Source: Gymnopilus junonius (Eukaryota > Basidiomycota > Agaricomycetes > Agaricales > Galerinaceae). From it: a stretch of DNA of 64,000 nucleotides. The notes beneath the pieces are model-generated. The model was not told the origin of the DNA and ran no database searches. It saw only the letters and a program-made list of their open reading frames with translations. Each line of letters starts with the position of its first letter. Positions within the stretch are counted from its first letter, which is position 1. Below, one piece after another: positions 47,401 to 57,299 of this stretch. The position numbers and the translations under genes are program-made. The stretch lies in assembly GCA_015501075.1 (NCBI GenBank), contig JADNYJ010000005.1:1-64000 (forward strand). Direction: 5' to 3'.

Positions 47401-49271
47401 CAATGAAAATGTATGATGGCCAGAGTTCGGCGTTCCCAAATTGAGCAAGGTGCGTTGAGTCAGACCATATCATGAGACCAATCATAAATTGTTCCAGGTG
47501 AGCCCATGATTCATCAGGAGCACTTTGCAAAATTTCCTTGAACTGATCATTCCACGCATTGGCAGTAAAGCTTTCAGAATAGATCCTCTCGGCTGGTTGA
47601 TCCTCGGAAGGTTTCCAATATGCCTTGAAAGGAAATGTATGAAATTTTTCAGACCCTGCTTCAGCATATGCAGACCTGACCAGTTCAGTGATCTTCCTGT
47701 GATGTACCTCGATCTTGAACTTTGGTGCTTCTGCTTCAGATTTGAAACAAAAACCTCGACAAGGTACTGGAATTTCAACAGTGCTCTTGATCCATTTGTC
47801 GTCAAAGGAGAAAGGAAGAGGAGGGCTGCCAGGCGTATGATCCTCATGATAGTTGTCCAATCATGTGTTTTCTTTCTTGGCATCAAAGCCAAGGAGATCT
47901 TCAGTCTGGAAATCCGGAGCCAGAAGGACGTCATGAACCAATGAATTGAGCTCAGTAATAGACTTCGTATTAGACGACCGGTAGAACCAGGACATAAGAC
48001 GAAAGACTGAGGCATTTTGGAATGGTGAAAAAAAATTTGTCGCAGCCTTGACAACATGAGCTTTAACTCTGTCGAGCGCCACACCGAATCGAGAAAGAGG
48101 TGATTTGCCAGAGTCGCCAAGAGCTAGATGGGGTGCATTCGAAATATCAGAGATCGAATGGAATTGATCCGGCGTGATACTCGGTTTGCCAAGACCATAG
48201 ATACTAGTGATGTGCCGGCTCCGGCTTGGCCTGAAAGCCCTGGCTTTGGCTTGGCTTGAGCTGGCTTCGGCCTTCCCAAACCTTGAGCCGGGCCAAAAGC
48301 CAAAAATCAGGCTTGGCTTGGCCTGGCTTTGGCCCAGGCCGGGGCTTTTGGCATATGCATGGAAATATTGCATTAAAATTAATGAATATATTATATTAAT
48401 GCATTTAAACACTAACTACAAAGTATCTGAGAATTGCTCAAGGATGTTGAGCCTTACACAGCTTGAAATGTGCTCGAGACGTACAGTGACGAAGGTTTTG
48501 ATCCAAATTGAAACTCAGCCGGACATCCCCGAAGTTCACAAACGGATCCGGTAAGCCATCACGGATTTTAAACTGAGTTTTAAAATGAATATTCATTGAA
48601 CCTTCATTGAAATGTTCGAAATTTGACCCTTTGTAACGCTTTTTTTTTGGCTCAGTCACCACTCAAAAGCCGGGGCTCAGGCCCTTGGCTTTGGCTTTCA
48701 GAAATGCTGGGCCGGGCCAAAAGCCCTCCCAGGCCAAACCTCAGGGCCCGGCTTGGCCCGGCCTATTTTGGCTTGGCCCGGCCTGGCTTCTGGCTTCAGG
48801 CCAGAGCTGGCACATCACTAATAGATACGGAAAACACCATAATTGTCTGGATCAGTTTCAAAGGGTTCCGTTCCGCCCATGCTGTCTTCCGAACTGGATG
48901 AACCTTGTTCATCATCATCATCTGAGCAATCCATCATTTCCGCTGTCTGAGGAATGTATGGCGGTGCAGGGGGGAGTTCGTCATGGTAAGCTTTGGGGTG
49001 TTTGGGTGTCTGCTTTGCAATTTTCGGGTCTGGCTACAGCAAAAAAAATAGATTTACATACAGTTGGATTTGTAGAAACAGACAAGGTTCGTCTCTGGGA
49101 AGTTTGACTTGGCCGTCGATGTATTTTGGCCTTTTTACGGTCGAGTATTGTTTTGACGTCAGATTTCTTATTCTTCAACTTTTTCTGTACACGAGCAACC
49201 AGAAAGCGGCATTTTGATTTATGGCTGCTAAAGTTTTTATTGCCAGGAAAGAAACGTTTACACCCGGACAT
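44432..49271 (-). pseudogene. Plavaka-like fungal DDE transposase gene, decayed and interrupted by a MITE
   Basis: Read leftwards, the gene begins MSGCKRFFPGNKNFSSHKSK, a CxnHxC finger-like start, then an acidic part (MMDCSDDDDEQGSSSSED) and PDNYGVFRIY, where the MITE sits. It continues with FRLMSWFYRSSNTKSI, the transposase region (MIWSDSTHLAQFGNAELWPS, YIFIGGQSKYNR, SSFAAHHLAYMPK), the Cys pair SQCACPRCLV, FELFVVDLLHEFELGVWMAT, IPTFGRGTIRRFGKNAS, KLHALGGYAKAIRLYGTTDN with GEFEHRRVKRMYRRV, and a C-terminal half (RVNYTTYDLRRDQDSLNP, HPYWYGRILGIFHANIRHTG, GFVPGNDEAAFGFIDP) with acidic tail ending YDVP at 44432. I recognise this architecture as a transposase widespread in agaricomycetes. Nonsense codons TGA at 47,863-47,861 and 47,202-47,200 stand where Arg-like CGA is expected. 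Several introns are present. Confidence 0.75.
48205..48820. mobile_element. hAT-type MITE, 616 bp, with 8-bp target duplication
   Basis: Both flanks carry ATAGATAC (48,197-48,204 and 48,821-48,828), an 8-bp duplication typical of hAT elements. The termini are inverted repeats: TAGTGATGTGCCGGCTC at the left and the complement of TAGTGATGTGCCAGCTC at the right, one mismatch in 17. About 150 bp inside each end is G/C-rich with repeated GGCTTGG and GGCCTGG units in opposite orientation; the centre is A/T-rich. There is no open frame for a transposase, so it is non-autonomous. It is inserted in an exon of the Plavaka-like transposase. Confidence 0.92.
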
Positions 49272-49454
49272 TTAAGTCCAGCCATAGCCTGAGAGCCGAG
49301 TTCGAGGAGACCAAGACGAAATCGAACCATATTGGCTTCGGGGCGCTGTCAATGTTCAAGATCACATGATGTGTCTGGGCCACGGCGTGGAAAATCTAAA
49401 TTAGGCACATTGCGCTTTGACGCGTCGGTGTTCGCTTCTTTTCTTTTCACCACC
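49272..49454. promoter_or_regulatory. Shared divergent promoter region of transposase and DUF6698 gene
   Basis: Only 183 bp separate the two start codons, so both promoters must lie here or overlap the genes. No clear TATA box. The compact divergent layout supports the two genes being one unit. Confidence 0.4.
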
Positions 49455-51957
49455 ATGCCTAAACCCACGGCCGTCGAGAGAGTAGTAAATGGCCTGTCTA
49501 ATAAGGAACTCAGGTCCATTAGACGTTGTGCTCGTGACAAAGGAGTGTAAGCTTTCCCTCTGCCGTCTAGAACCTCGCGCTCACACGAACTTTCAGGAAC
49601 AAGTACCTCAAGCCATACATCCAGAAATCGCGCATCATCGCACAGACCATCCATCCGTTCATGGCCATTGAACGTATGTTCTATGCTGGAGTACCTGACA
49701 CTGCCAAACTCGAGGAAGAAGAGGAAGAGGAAGAGCCGGAGAAAGCTGAGGCGGACAACCAAGAGTGAGCTCGCTGATTATATGCGGTAAATTTTTGATT
49801 GCGGATAAAAACCAGGTACACCGAAGACGAAGTTCGCGCTTTCAAGTCGATTATGAAGCTCGAACGAGGCTTTTCCCTCATCGTCGATGTGTGCTCAACG
49901 GATGCGGGTTCATTCCTTGGACTCATTCATCTTGTAAGTGCCTATATGCGGCTCATAATGACCTTTGATAGACGCCGTCCAGATTACTGAAGCATCTGGA
50001 CAATCTCGAGGCGACGATACTTCGAAACTGAAAACCGCCATCCTCGAGTACCTCTATGAGAATCCCAGAGAAGGCTCGAAATTCAAGTTCGACTATGAAA
50101 TTGAGCAGCTGCTTAGCGCTGATCACAAGAACATACGCGGGTTTAACCACCTTGACACGGCGGATCTCCTTTGCCCCTTGAGTATGAGGGATGAGTTCGA
50201 AAGGGATCCCGTGTAAAATATATGCGTCCATCCTTCACCTTTTAGCTAACAACTTTGACTAGGGCCTGGACGAGTAAGGTCATCGACGGTGATATTCCGA
50301 TTATGGACGATGAGTTTCCGACCTTCATGTATGAAAGTGGCACCGAGTACAATCCCGATGACTTGTTAATGGGATTTTTGCGATCTGATCTTCTTGCAAG
50401 GGTACGCTTATTTTTGAATAGCATCCGATCCATTGTTCACCTAACTCGCTTCTTTTTCGAGGTGTTCCGACACATATTCACTGGTCCTTCAACTGCATTT
50501 TGCCCTACCAATTCCCCTAATAAGTCGAAGGCAAAGATATTCGGCCTGACAAAAGTGACGGGCGAAATGATTGCATACACTTGTGTCCAGGCGAGTCTCA
50601 TATAATTTTGGTAAACAGATTTTCATATCTTCTTTAGACGTACCTTGCTCTCTCCTCAGCCTCCAAGTGGAAACATTTTGTCGACCTTTTCAACCTCGAT
50701 GACTTCTATGACAGCATTATCGGACTTATCAATGAGAATATCAATTCGCAGTGGGGTAAGGAATTGTTGGAATGGTGGGGTGCGTAAGTTCGTTTCTCAT
50801 CATCACAATGCCTTTACTCATAGTCATCTAAAAGCCAAATACCTGGCCTTCGCTCACCTATGAAGAAGAAGAAGAAGCAAATTGCTCGCTCCGACTGTCG
50901 TAAGAAAGGGCCTTCCCAAGCAGAACTTATGCAGGCTCAACTCCGCGAGAGGGAGCTGCAGCTGGCACAGAAGGAGAGGGAGCTGGAGGAGAGAGAACGC
51001 CAGCTCAAGCAACGAAACTACCGGCCACGCACGCCCACACCTCCCCGAATTCCTCGCCAGTCGACTCCGCACCACTTTCAGGCAAATAACATCAGACCTT
51101 CGAACAAGCAAGCACGCAGTACATTTGAGGATGATGAAAATGATGATACTGAGTCGGAACAAGAGGGGGGGTCGGAGGATGAAGGTAGGCCAGAGGGAGA
51201 AGACGAGATGGTGGGCGATAGCTCATCAGAGGCAGAAAGTCAGATGGAGGACGAAGACGACAGCCGTCACATTATTCAGAAGGGGACTACGGCTCGAAGG
51301 GTCAATGACAGGCAGGCTGATGATGAGATGGAGGTCGACGATGAGGTGGACGAGCTGATTAATGAATATAGCCATGAGTCGAAGAAGTTCGATGCCGAGA
51401 AGGCGAAGGTACTTGAAAATCTCAAGGCATCGAAGGCCCAGTCGAAGGAGGGTCGACGCGCTGAGAAGGAGGGTCGACACGCTGAGAAGGAAGTTCGACA
51501 CCTGAGAAGGAAGGTCGACGCGCTGAGAGGGAGGGTCAATGCACTGAGAAGGAAAATAGAAACAAGGTGGGTCAGATCTTGTCGGCCAAGTCATATCATT
51601 CACTTACTTTATTGCAGGAGATGGAATCCCAGTCGGCGAAGAAGGCGAAGATCACACACGGGGCAGCTTCTGCTCCGTCCGCGAAGGTTACTAATGGGAA
51701 ACAGGAGAGGAATAAGCATGCCGTGGACCCAGAGTCTTCAACCCGGGCCTCCAAACCGCGTCATACGCGGTCATCATCGAAACGGGTATGTCTTCGTGAC
51801 CAACTTCTTTCCCGTTTAGTGATCACTGACAAACCTCGTTGAGGTCTTGGACGACGCCAACGAGTCTGAACTGGCACCTGCAAATAGTCAGTGGACGGCA
51901 AAGGGTCAAGGTACTCCGGCGAAGAAGCGGCGCCATCTCAGCTCTTACGTTCAATGA
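49455..51957 (+). CDS. DUF6698-type protein with acidic and coiled-coil C-terminus
   Basis: Proposed exons: 49455-49546, 49597-49764, 49816-49933, 49983-50212, 50263-50401, 50462-50590, 50638-50783, 50835 to about 51,566, 51618-51785, 51844-51957 (TGA). Phases agree except at the eighth-to-ninth junction, where the donor is uncertain. About 670 aa. The start (MPKPTAVERVVNG) has a good CACCACCATG context. The central part matches the DUF6698 pattern as I know it: LKTAILEYLYENP, RGFNHLDTADLLCP, then MDDEFPTFMYESGTEYNPDD, LLARVFRHIFTGPS, KIFGLTKVTGEMIAYTCVQ, LINENINSQWGKELLEWWGA. The C-terminal part is a charged helix (LRERELQLAQKERELEERER), an acidic stretch and a second coiled coil, ending KKRRHLSSYVQ. 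DUF6698 has no known activity; the family is strongly amplified in mushrooms. Position next to the transposase suggests it is transposon cargo. Confidence 0.7.
50591..50637 (+). other. Probable GC-AG intron in the DUF6698 gene
   Basis: The donor is CAG|GCGAGT and the acceptor TTTAG, 47 nt. Removal joins IAYTCVQ to TYLALSSASKW in frame, as expected for the family. There is no GT at the position that preserves frame. Confidence 0.5.
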
Positions 51958-51959
51958 GT

Positions 51960-52905
51960 CTCGTTGGTTTGTTTGCATTATTCCGAGTTTGCTTTTCTGT
52001 TCCATCTTCATCTCGAACTGACAGCTTCACTCACTGTACTGACCTTTCCTTCCTTTTATTTGGCTTTCATTCTGGTTTCTGGCTGCTTTAATGCCCATTA
52101 CTTTCCTCTTTCTTCCACGTAGACTTCTGACCTCAACGTATACTCGATAGACTGTTTAGCAGCCGGACAATTAATAGATATTTGTCGTATCATCAGATGC
52201 ACAACAAATTCGACCTAAGTAAATTATTGAATGCTCACGGCTCCACCCTCGACTCCTGAGTGCCGTCTTGGAATGCCAATATGTTCCAATACATTGGAAT
52301 ATAGGCATACATTCCGGTACATCGAAGCTGATCAATACATTGCAATCTAGAGCTCTAAAAATCTCATAAATTTTAATACATTGCAATGTACTGACGCTCT
52401 CAATTACATTGCCATGCAACTATCGATTTGATATATGGCAATACAACGCTCGGCGAAGACTGCAGCCTGTGCGAAGAATGTACTTCATGTATTGGCATAC
52501 TTCGCCATGTATTAACCCGGTTTTTTCTATGATGAAAGCCCTCTCAACGCCGTCGTTTCTTTTTTTCAACCAAACTTCAAGTCAAGCTCCAACTCCTTGA
52601 TTTCAGACCAGAGTCCATCACCATTAGCTGTGAGAGTTTGTATATCTCTCCAGCTCGTTTTTGAACGTACTAATTTTGCTACAGACTCGCAATTGATTCC
52701 GGACCATCAACAGACCGTCGGTACGTTCAAACCTCTCGAGGACGACTGTCTTCTAATTCGATGACAATTAGATTCTCGCCCAATGATTCAGCGCTCAGCA
52801 CGGGGGAAGAAAAAAAAATTCTATATAGCAAGGCTGATTTGACCCCACACAGAAGATAGACTGACGAGTTCTTTACTTTATTCCAATCTTCAGTGTCAAA
52901 GACAA
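51960..52905. other. Right transposon end and intergenic sequence
   Basis: 52,240-52,519 is dense in short palindromic motifs around AATACATTG (see the transposon entry). 52,520-52,905 is unique sequence upstream of the F-box-like gene, with a C/T-rich stretch and no clear promoter element. Confidence 0.45.
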
Positions 52906-52911
52906 TCAATC

Positions 52912-54294
52912 ATGACGCCACACGTTGAACACGAACAACAATACCCAATTCTTCCTCTAGAAATAAGCTTTAAAATCATCGATGACGCATGGGAGCTACG
53001 AGACCAGCCCACCATGTCTTCAGTTTCCTTAGTCTCCCGTCCTTTTTATGTGCAATCAAGCAGGCACCGGTTCAGGACTGTCATACTCGATGGCGATTTT
53101 CAAGACGACACAAAACTCATTTCAAAAATCCGTGGGCTCCGCTATCTCACACAGTCTCAGCTGGGACTATCTAATGGAATGGGAGGGATGATTACATACA
53201 TGACTTCGTTCTCGGTCTGCCCATCTAGCCCCAAATTTTCAGAGGTCATAAAGGATGGTTCACTCGCCTTCGTTATCAGGAACCTGTTCCTCCAATCGTA
53301 TTCTCCATTACCCTCTGCTACACGGCATTTCTCAGTGTCATCTGGAAAATTTTCCAAGAGGTTGCCTTCATGCCCCCCTTTCAATGATGACTTGATATCT
53401 GCCTTGCACAGCCTGTGCACGAAGCCGCTTCTGACCTCCTTTGAATTGGGGAACTTGGGTACCATCAAATTGGACATTCTTGGCGGGTCAAAATCAATGA
53501 AACATATTACTCTGAAAAACTTCAGGGACCGCAGACAAGGTTTTCAGATACCCTTCCGAGTCAGTGGTCCAGGCATTGTGGAAACTATCGCTATTGATGA
53601 CAGTATCTTTCTCGAGGATATTGTACATATAGTTGGTAATGAGCTTTTGGAGCCGAACTTCCTCTTTTCCAAACTTAAAGTTTTAAAAGCTTCAATTCGC
53701 TATCTTCGCAATTGCGCATTATTAAATGATATCCTCATAGCCACGAATACAATCCAAGAGTTGGAAATCTATTCTGAGGGTATGATATTTTCTTTTCTAG
53801 ATTATGATGCCCCGTTCTGAATGACTGGACTAATAGGTTTACATGATTATGATGAATATGACTATCAACAACCACTAATCAACTACTCTGGCTTATGCTC
53901 ACTCAAGTCACTCACTATTGAGCTCGCAAGCAACCATTGGTTCAATGATAATTCACCTTCAGGGTCAATAATAGACTTTTTCATACCTATTATTGGACAG
54001 AGTCTACCTGAAGGCCTTGAGCGATTGAACCTACAGCTAAAGGTCAATCGCAGAGTCTTGGAAGATTCACACTGGAGTTTTGAGTTTCAGACGCTAGAAA
54101 TGTTGAATGACCATTTGGTCCAGCTGCAACTCGGCTCTCAAATCCAACTTGTTATTCAAGTTGGAATGGACCCCACCCCATATCCCGTCCAAAATTGGTG
54201 TGCTTGGTTCTTACATACGTTTAAAACATCCCTACAGAATACAAGGGGAGTTTTGAATATGCTTGATCTTTATAAAGGGGAATGGAAGAAATGA
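52912..54294 (+). CDS. F-box-like / leucine-rich protein (about 441 aa)
   Basis: Exons 52912-53779 and 53837-54294, intron 57 nt (GTATGA...TAATAG), combined length 1,326 nt including stop. The N-terminus MTPHVEHEQQYPILPLEISF followed by KIIDDAWELRD, SLVSRPFYVQSSRHRFRTV is the degenerate F-box-like domain common in agaricomycetes, a substrate adaptor for SCF-type ubiquitin ligases. The rest shows irregular leucine-rich segments (FSKLKVLKASIRYLRN, TIQELEIYSEG, CSLKSLTIELASN, LERLNLQLKVN). Without the intron an in-frame TGA at 53,818 would stop it, so splicing is needed. A second frame from 54,282 to 54,476 (MEEMNGLWFGRHSEH) may be a frameshifted continuation at the GGGG run near 54,280, or chance. 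Confidence 0.65.
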
Positions 54295-54479
54295 ATGGGC
54301 TTTGGTTTGGAAGACATTCTGAGCATACAATATTTACGTTCTGTAACTCCGGGATCAGTAATGTACAAGCTTTAGTTGCAATTGAACTTGATGCAGAGCA
54401 GTCATCTGCCATTATTGAGGTCGATGTTAATGGTAGATGTCTAGCTGATATTACCTCGACGGAAGATGAAGGCTGAGTG

Positions 54480-55375
54480 ATTCTGAACGTGCAGCGCAAA
54501 CTATTCGGTCTCAGCGCGGGCAGTGGTAATGGTGGGACGGATTAGATAAACTAAATCTCGACTGTTGGTGCGACTGCAGAAGTTTGGGCAACAAAATAAG
54601 AGATTGTCAGAGAATTAGCCATGACCGGCATCAGTTCCATCATCTACACGCAAGGTGCCCCTTTTGTCGGTTCAGAAAGAAAAGATCTTGTCATCTGACG
54701 TATCATTGACATCACCAACCAGCAACGAACCTCGGGGCTGGAAATTCCGAAAAAGCTGGAAAGGAAGACTATTAGACGAGGATAGCGTCGAATAATCAGG
54801 GGATCGGAAGGTCGATAGGGCTTGAGTTGATCAGATAGCCTAGGCGGAAAATGATGTTGCCCGACACAGAGTGAGGCCTAGCGGTCACGGCCGTCGAGGT
54901 GTGAAGGTCAACACATGCCAAGGCCTCTGTATGAAGACAAATACGACCAGTAATGCGACCAACAGAGCTCCACAGCTGCGTTTCAACAGCGTTGGAGAGC
55001 TCACAACCTCGTCAGAGATATAGGTTCAATTTCCCTTATTGGATCCGCTTAGAATCCTATTGTAACGTGATAGCAGCGTATTCTGCGATATGCGCCTTGA
55101 CACGAGATGGGCTGTCTTCCTAATTGACGATCCGTCACTGCGAGAGAGGTCACGTATCCTTTCTTCTTCGGCCAATCAGCGAGCTGTAGTCGGACAATAG
55201 GAGCTAAAAGGCGAATGCAGGACTAAAGAAGGATATGTCGAAGAGTGTTCGCCAACAAAATGGAAGGTTGAGAGCCGACAGTTGTGTCGAGCCAGTGAGG
55301 ATCGATAGATTTCTAAAGCTTGTCAAGGCTTGTGCTGAACTCCATTTGACCCCTTGCTGAAATTCTTCTTACACT
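54480..55375. other. No gene recognised
   Basis: Stop codons are frequent in all frames and no frame reaches 60 codons. No similarity to other parts of the window noticed. Possibly old transposon sequence; nothing can be supported. Confidence 0.4.
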
Positions 55376-55703
55376 TCGTCGGCGGTTCACGGTACAGGCG
55401 AAGGAGGTGAAAAAGAGCAGGTCTGGAGATGAGAGGTTCTGATGAGTGTCGTTCAACCCCAGTCTAAGTCATTGCAATTCCTGAAATCTGCTCACCGTAT
55501 TCACGTCTTCTCGGTCGCGGACAGTCCACAGGGCTCAGTTATTGAAGAAGTGGCGATAACCGGTTCTGAAGGACCTATGGAGCATTATGCGAGAAGTATG
55601 CAGCAATCCAATCACACGGTGGAGACTGCTTAACTAAAAAGTGCTTATATGATATCTCTCGATGCAAAGATAGGCGAAGGGAACGAACCTGGATTGATGT
55701 ATT
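55376..55703 (-). pseudogene. Fragment of the orphan family joined to the methyltransferase
   Basis: Minus-strand piece of an A/C/E/F-type copy covering the end of exon 4, its intron and part of exon 5, plus the 3' part up to the sequence around GGCGGTTCACGG. It lacks the first three exons and has an internal deletion. It joins the end of the methyltransferase pseudogene within a few bases of the exon 4 donor (CCAG|GTTCGT), so the junction mimics an exon border. Confidence 0.65.
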
Positions 55704-55704
55704 T

Positions 55705-56874
55705 CTTCCTATATAAACGCTCAAGAGCTTCTTCTTGAACCTGCCAGAGGTGTGCCAAGTGATGTCAGCCAACCCAAGTGGTGAGCAATGAGATCATCCG
55801 TGGTGATTAAGAAATCGAAATCCCCTGGATTTATGAACCTTCCTAAACCTTCTCCGCCAAAAGTCGAGCTGGCCCAAAGTGCCCTCAATTCCAGTATCAG
55901 GCTGGACATACGCGATCCTTCTGGTCCTCTGCCAATGCCCTTAGCCACCGCATAAAAGGTCCCGCGATTTCCATGCATCGACTTTGGTTTCCAAGCCAAT
56001 ACCTCGCTGGAGAGTATCTTGAAAAGGTGGAGAATTTTCGCAGAGATGGGCCTGTGGGGAAGTGGCAGCTTCGCGACGATGGTGCCACCCTCTTTGACGG
56101 CTTCAAGGGAGATGATCAGTTGTGATATGAGGAGGCGATCCTTATCCCAGGGTAAAGCTGAGCTTTGCGTACACAATTGATGTCCGTCGAGGAGTACGAG
56201 GTCGAATGTGTGACTGGTGATTCCGGAAGGAAGGTTCTGTAGTCGTGGGTCGTCGAAGTTGGATGGGCCTAATTGGTAGTAGGTAAGATTTTGGTACATC
56301 AGCTCAAAACGCGAGCGGTGATAATGCTCGAGAGTGAACTCGTGGCCTCCGTCGACGACGGGTAAGGATATCCCATACCCGGTGGCGTCATGGTTCTTGT
56401 CTAATACGTGAGACGAAAAGCCGCCAGGACAGCATCTGCAATAATATCGCGTCAAAAGGAGGTTGATGCTGAAAAAGGCAAATATCTTACCCTAAATCCA
56501 AGAACTCGAGTGCTCCATAAGATGGCACACAATCGAGCTATTGATCTATTTCACGAAGGACGCCTGTCATTCATCCGAACCATATTGCGTTAAGATTTGG
56601 TGAGGCGTTATCGGCTGTCTGGCGCTGGTTGTGGAAATGCCGCTCTGCGGACTCATTCTGCCATCCCTGGACAACAGGAATCAATGTCCGGACCAATCCA
56701 ATGTATCCTACAGTCATGGCGAGAACATACTTTGTCCTTCAGCTCTAACAATTGGCGAAGAACGACTGCACCACTTTCTATCAAAGCTGTTGAAAGTCGT
56801 GTTTCATCGTCGGATCCATCTGTGGTCGACCCAGAGTAAGGTGTCAATTTGATTGGAATGGAATTGGGAGGCAT
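55705..56874 (-). pseudogene. FtsJ-like methyltransferase copy 3 (decayed, right arm)
   Basis: Exons 56874-56731, 56666-56491 and 56435 to about 55,705 correspond to those of the intact copy. Motifs CCPGGFSSHVLDKN, FDLVLLDGHQL and HGNRGTFYAVAKGIG are all present. Lesions: TAG at 56,540-56,538 replacing the CAG of Asp-Gln-Gln in exon 2, a 3-nt deletion in GGEEGLGRF (near 55,855), and a 2-nt deletion near 55,750 (CTCTCTGG to CTCTGG) that shifts the C-terminus. Its original stop is lost because the orphan-family fragment begins there. Near identity with the intact copy shows that the duplication is young and the damage younger. Confidence 0.8.
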
Positions 56875-57299
56875 ACTTGGGTGCTGGGGAGAAGGGGAAA
56901 GAAACGATGCCTTTAAGAAGCTGCCTCTTACAGATTACTAACGAAGACAAAGGGCTCATGGTCCCAGCGCCTATCTCTCCAAAGGTTCCTCGTACGTCAC
57001 TCCCGCAGGTGCCTGCTTCCTCAACGTAAAGTTGACCGTCCGCAGGTGACCACAGTGGCAGAGAAATTGGAAATAAATATTTTCTGCTCAGAACGCTTGA
57101 GAGGGGTTTGAAGGGAAGAAACCAACCCATTTAGGACTGTCGGGCCAAGGATCAACGCATTTACGGATGAAACTCGAGTATGTCCACTGACAATGATACT
57201 TCTGCCAATATTCGAAAATAAGTAATCGGAGGCTTTCTTTGCATGTGTAAATGACTCACCCAATAAATTCAGAAGCCACCCTGAGTAGTGCATTTCACG

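Larger units (their letters stand above)
43994..52519. mobile_element. Probable two-gene Plavaka-like DNA transposon
   Basis: A candidate element bounded by CGGGTT (43,994) and its complement AACCCG (52,514-52,519). Just inside both ends lie clusters of related short motifs: GCAATACAT, CCAATACAA and AATGTATTG on the left (44,004-44,250), and CCAATACATTGG, ACATTGCAATGTA, GCAATACAA and ATGTATTGG on the right (52,280-52,515). Such subterminal repeats are a feature of DNA transposons. Between them lie a transposase gene (minus) and a DUF6698 gene (plus) diverging from a 183-bp gap. I could not find a target-site duplication, so the exact ends are tentative. Confidence 0.5.

Noticed and set aside
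31112..56540. Several premature stops are TAG, raising the idea of recoding or A-to-I editing
   Set aside because: At the sites where an ancestral residue can be guessed it is Gln, Ser or Arg, not Trp, and other lesions are TGA or frameshifts. Ordinary decay explains it.
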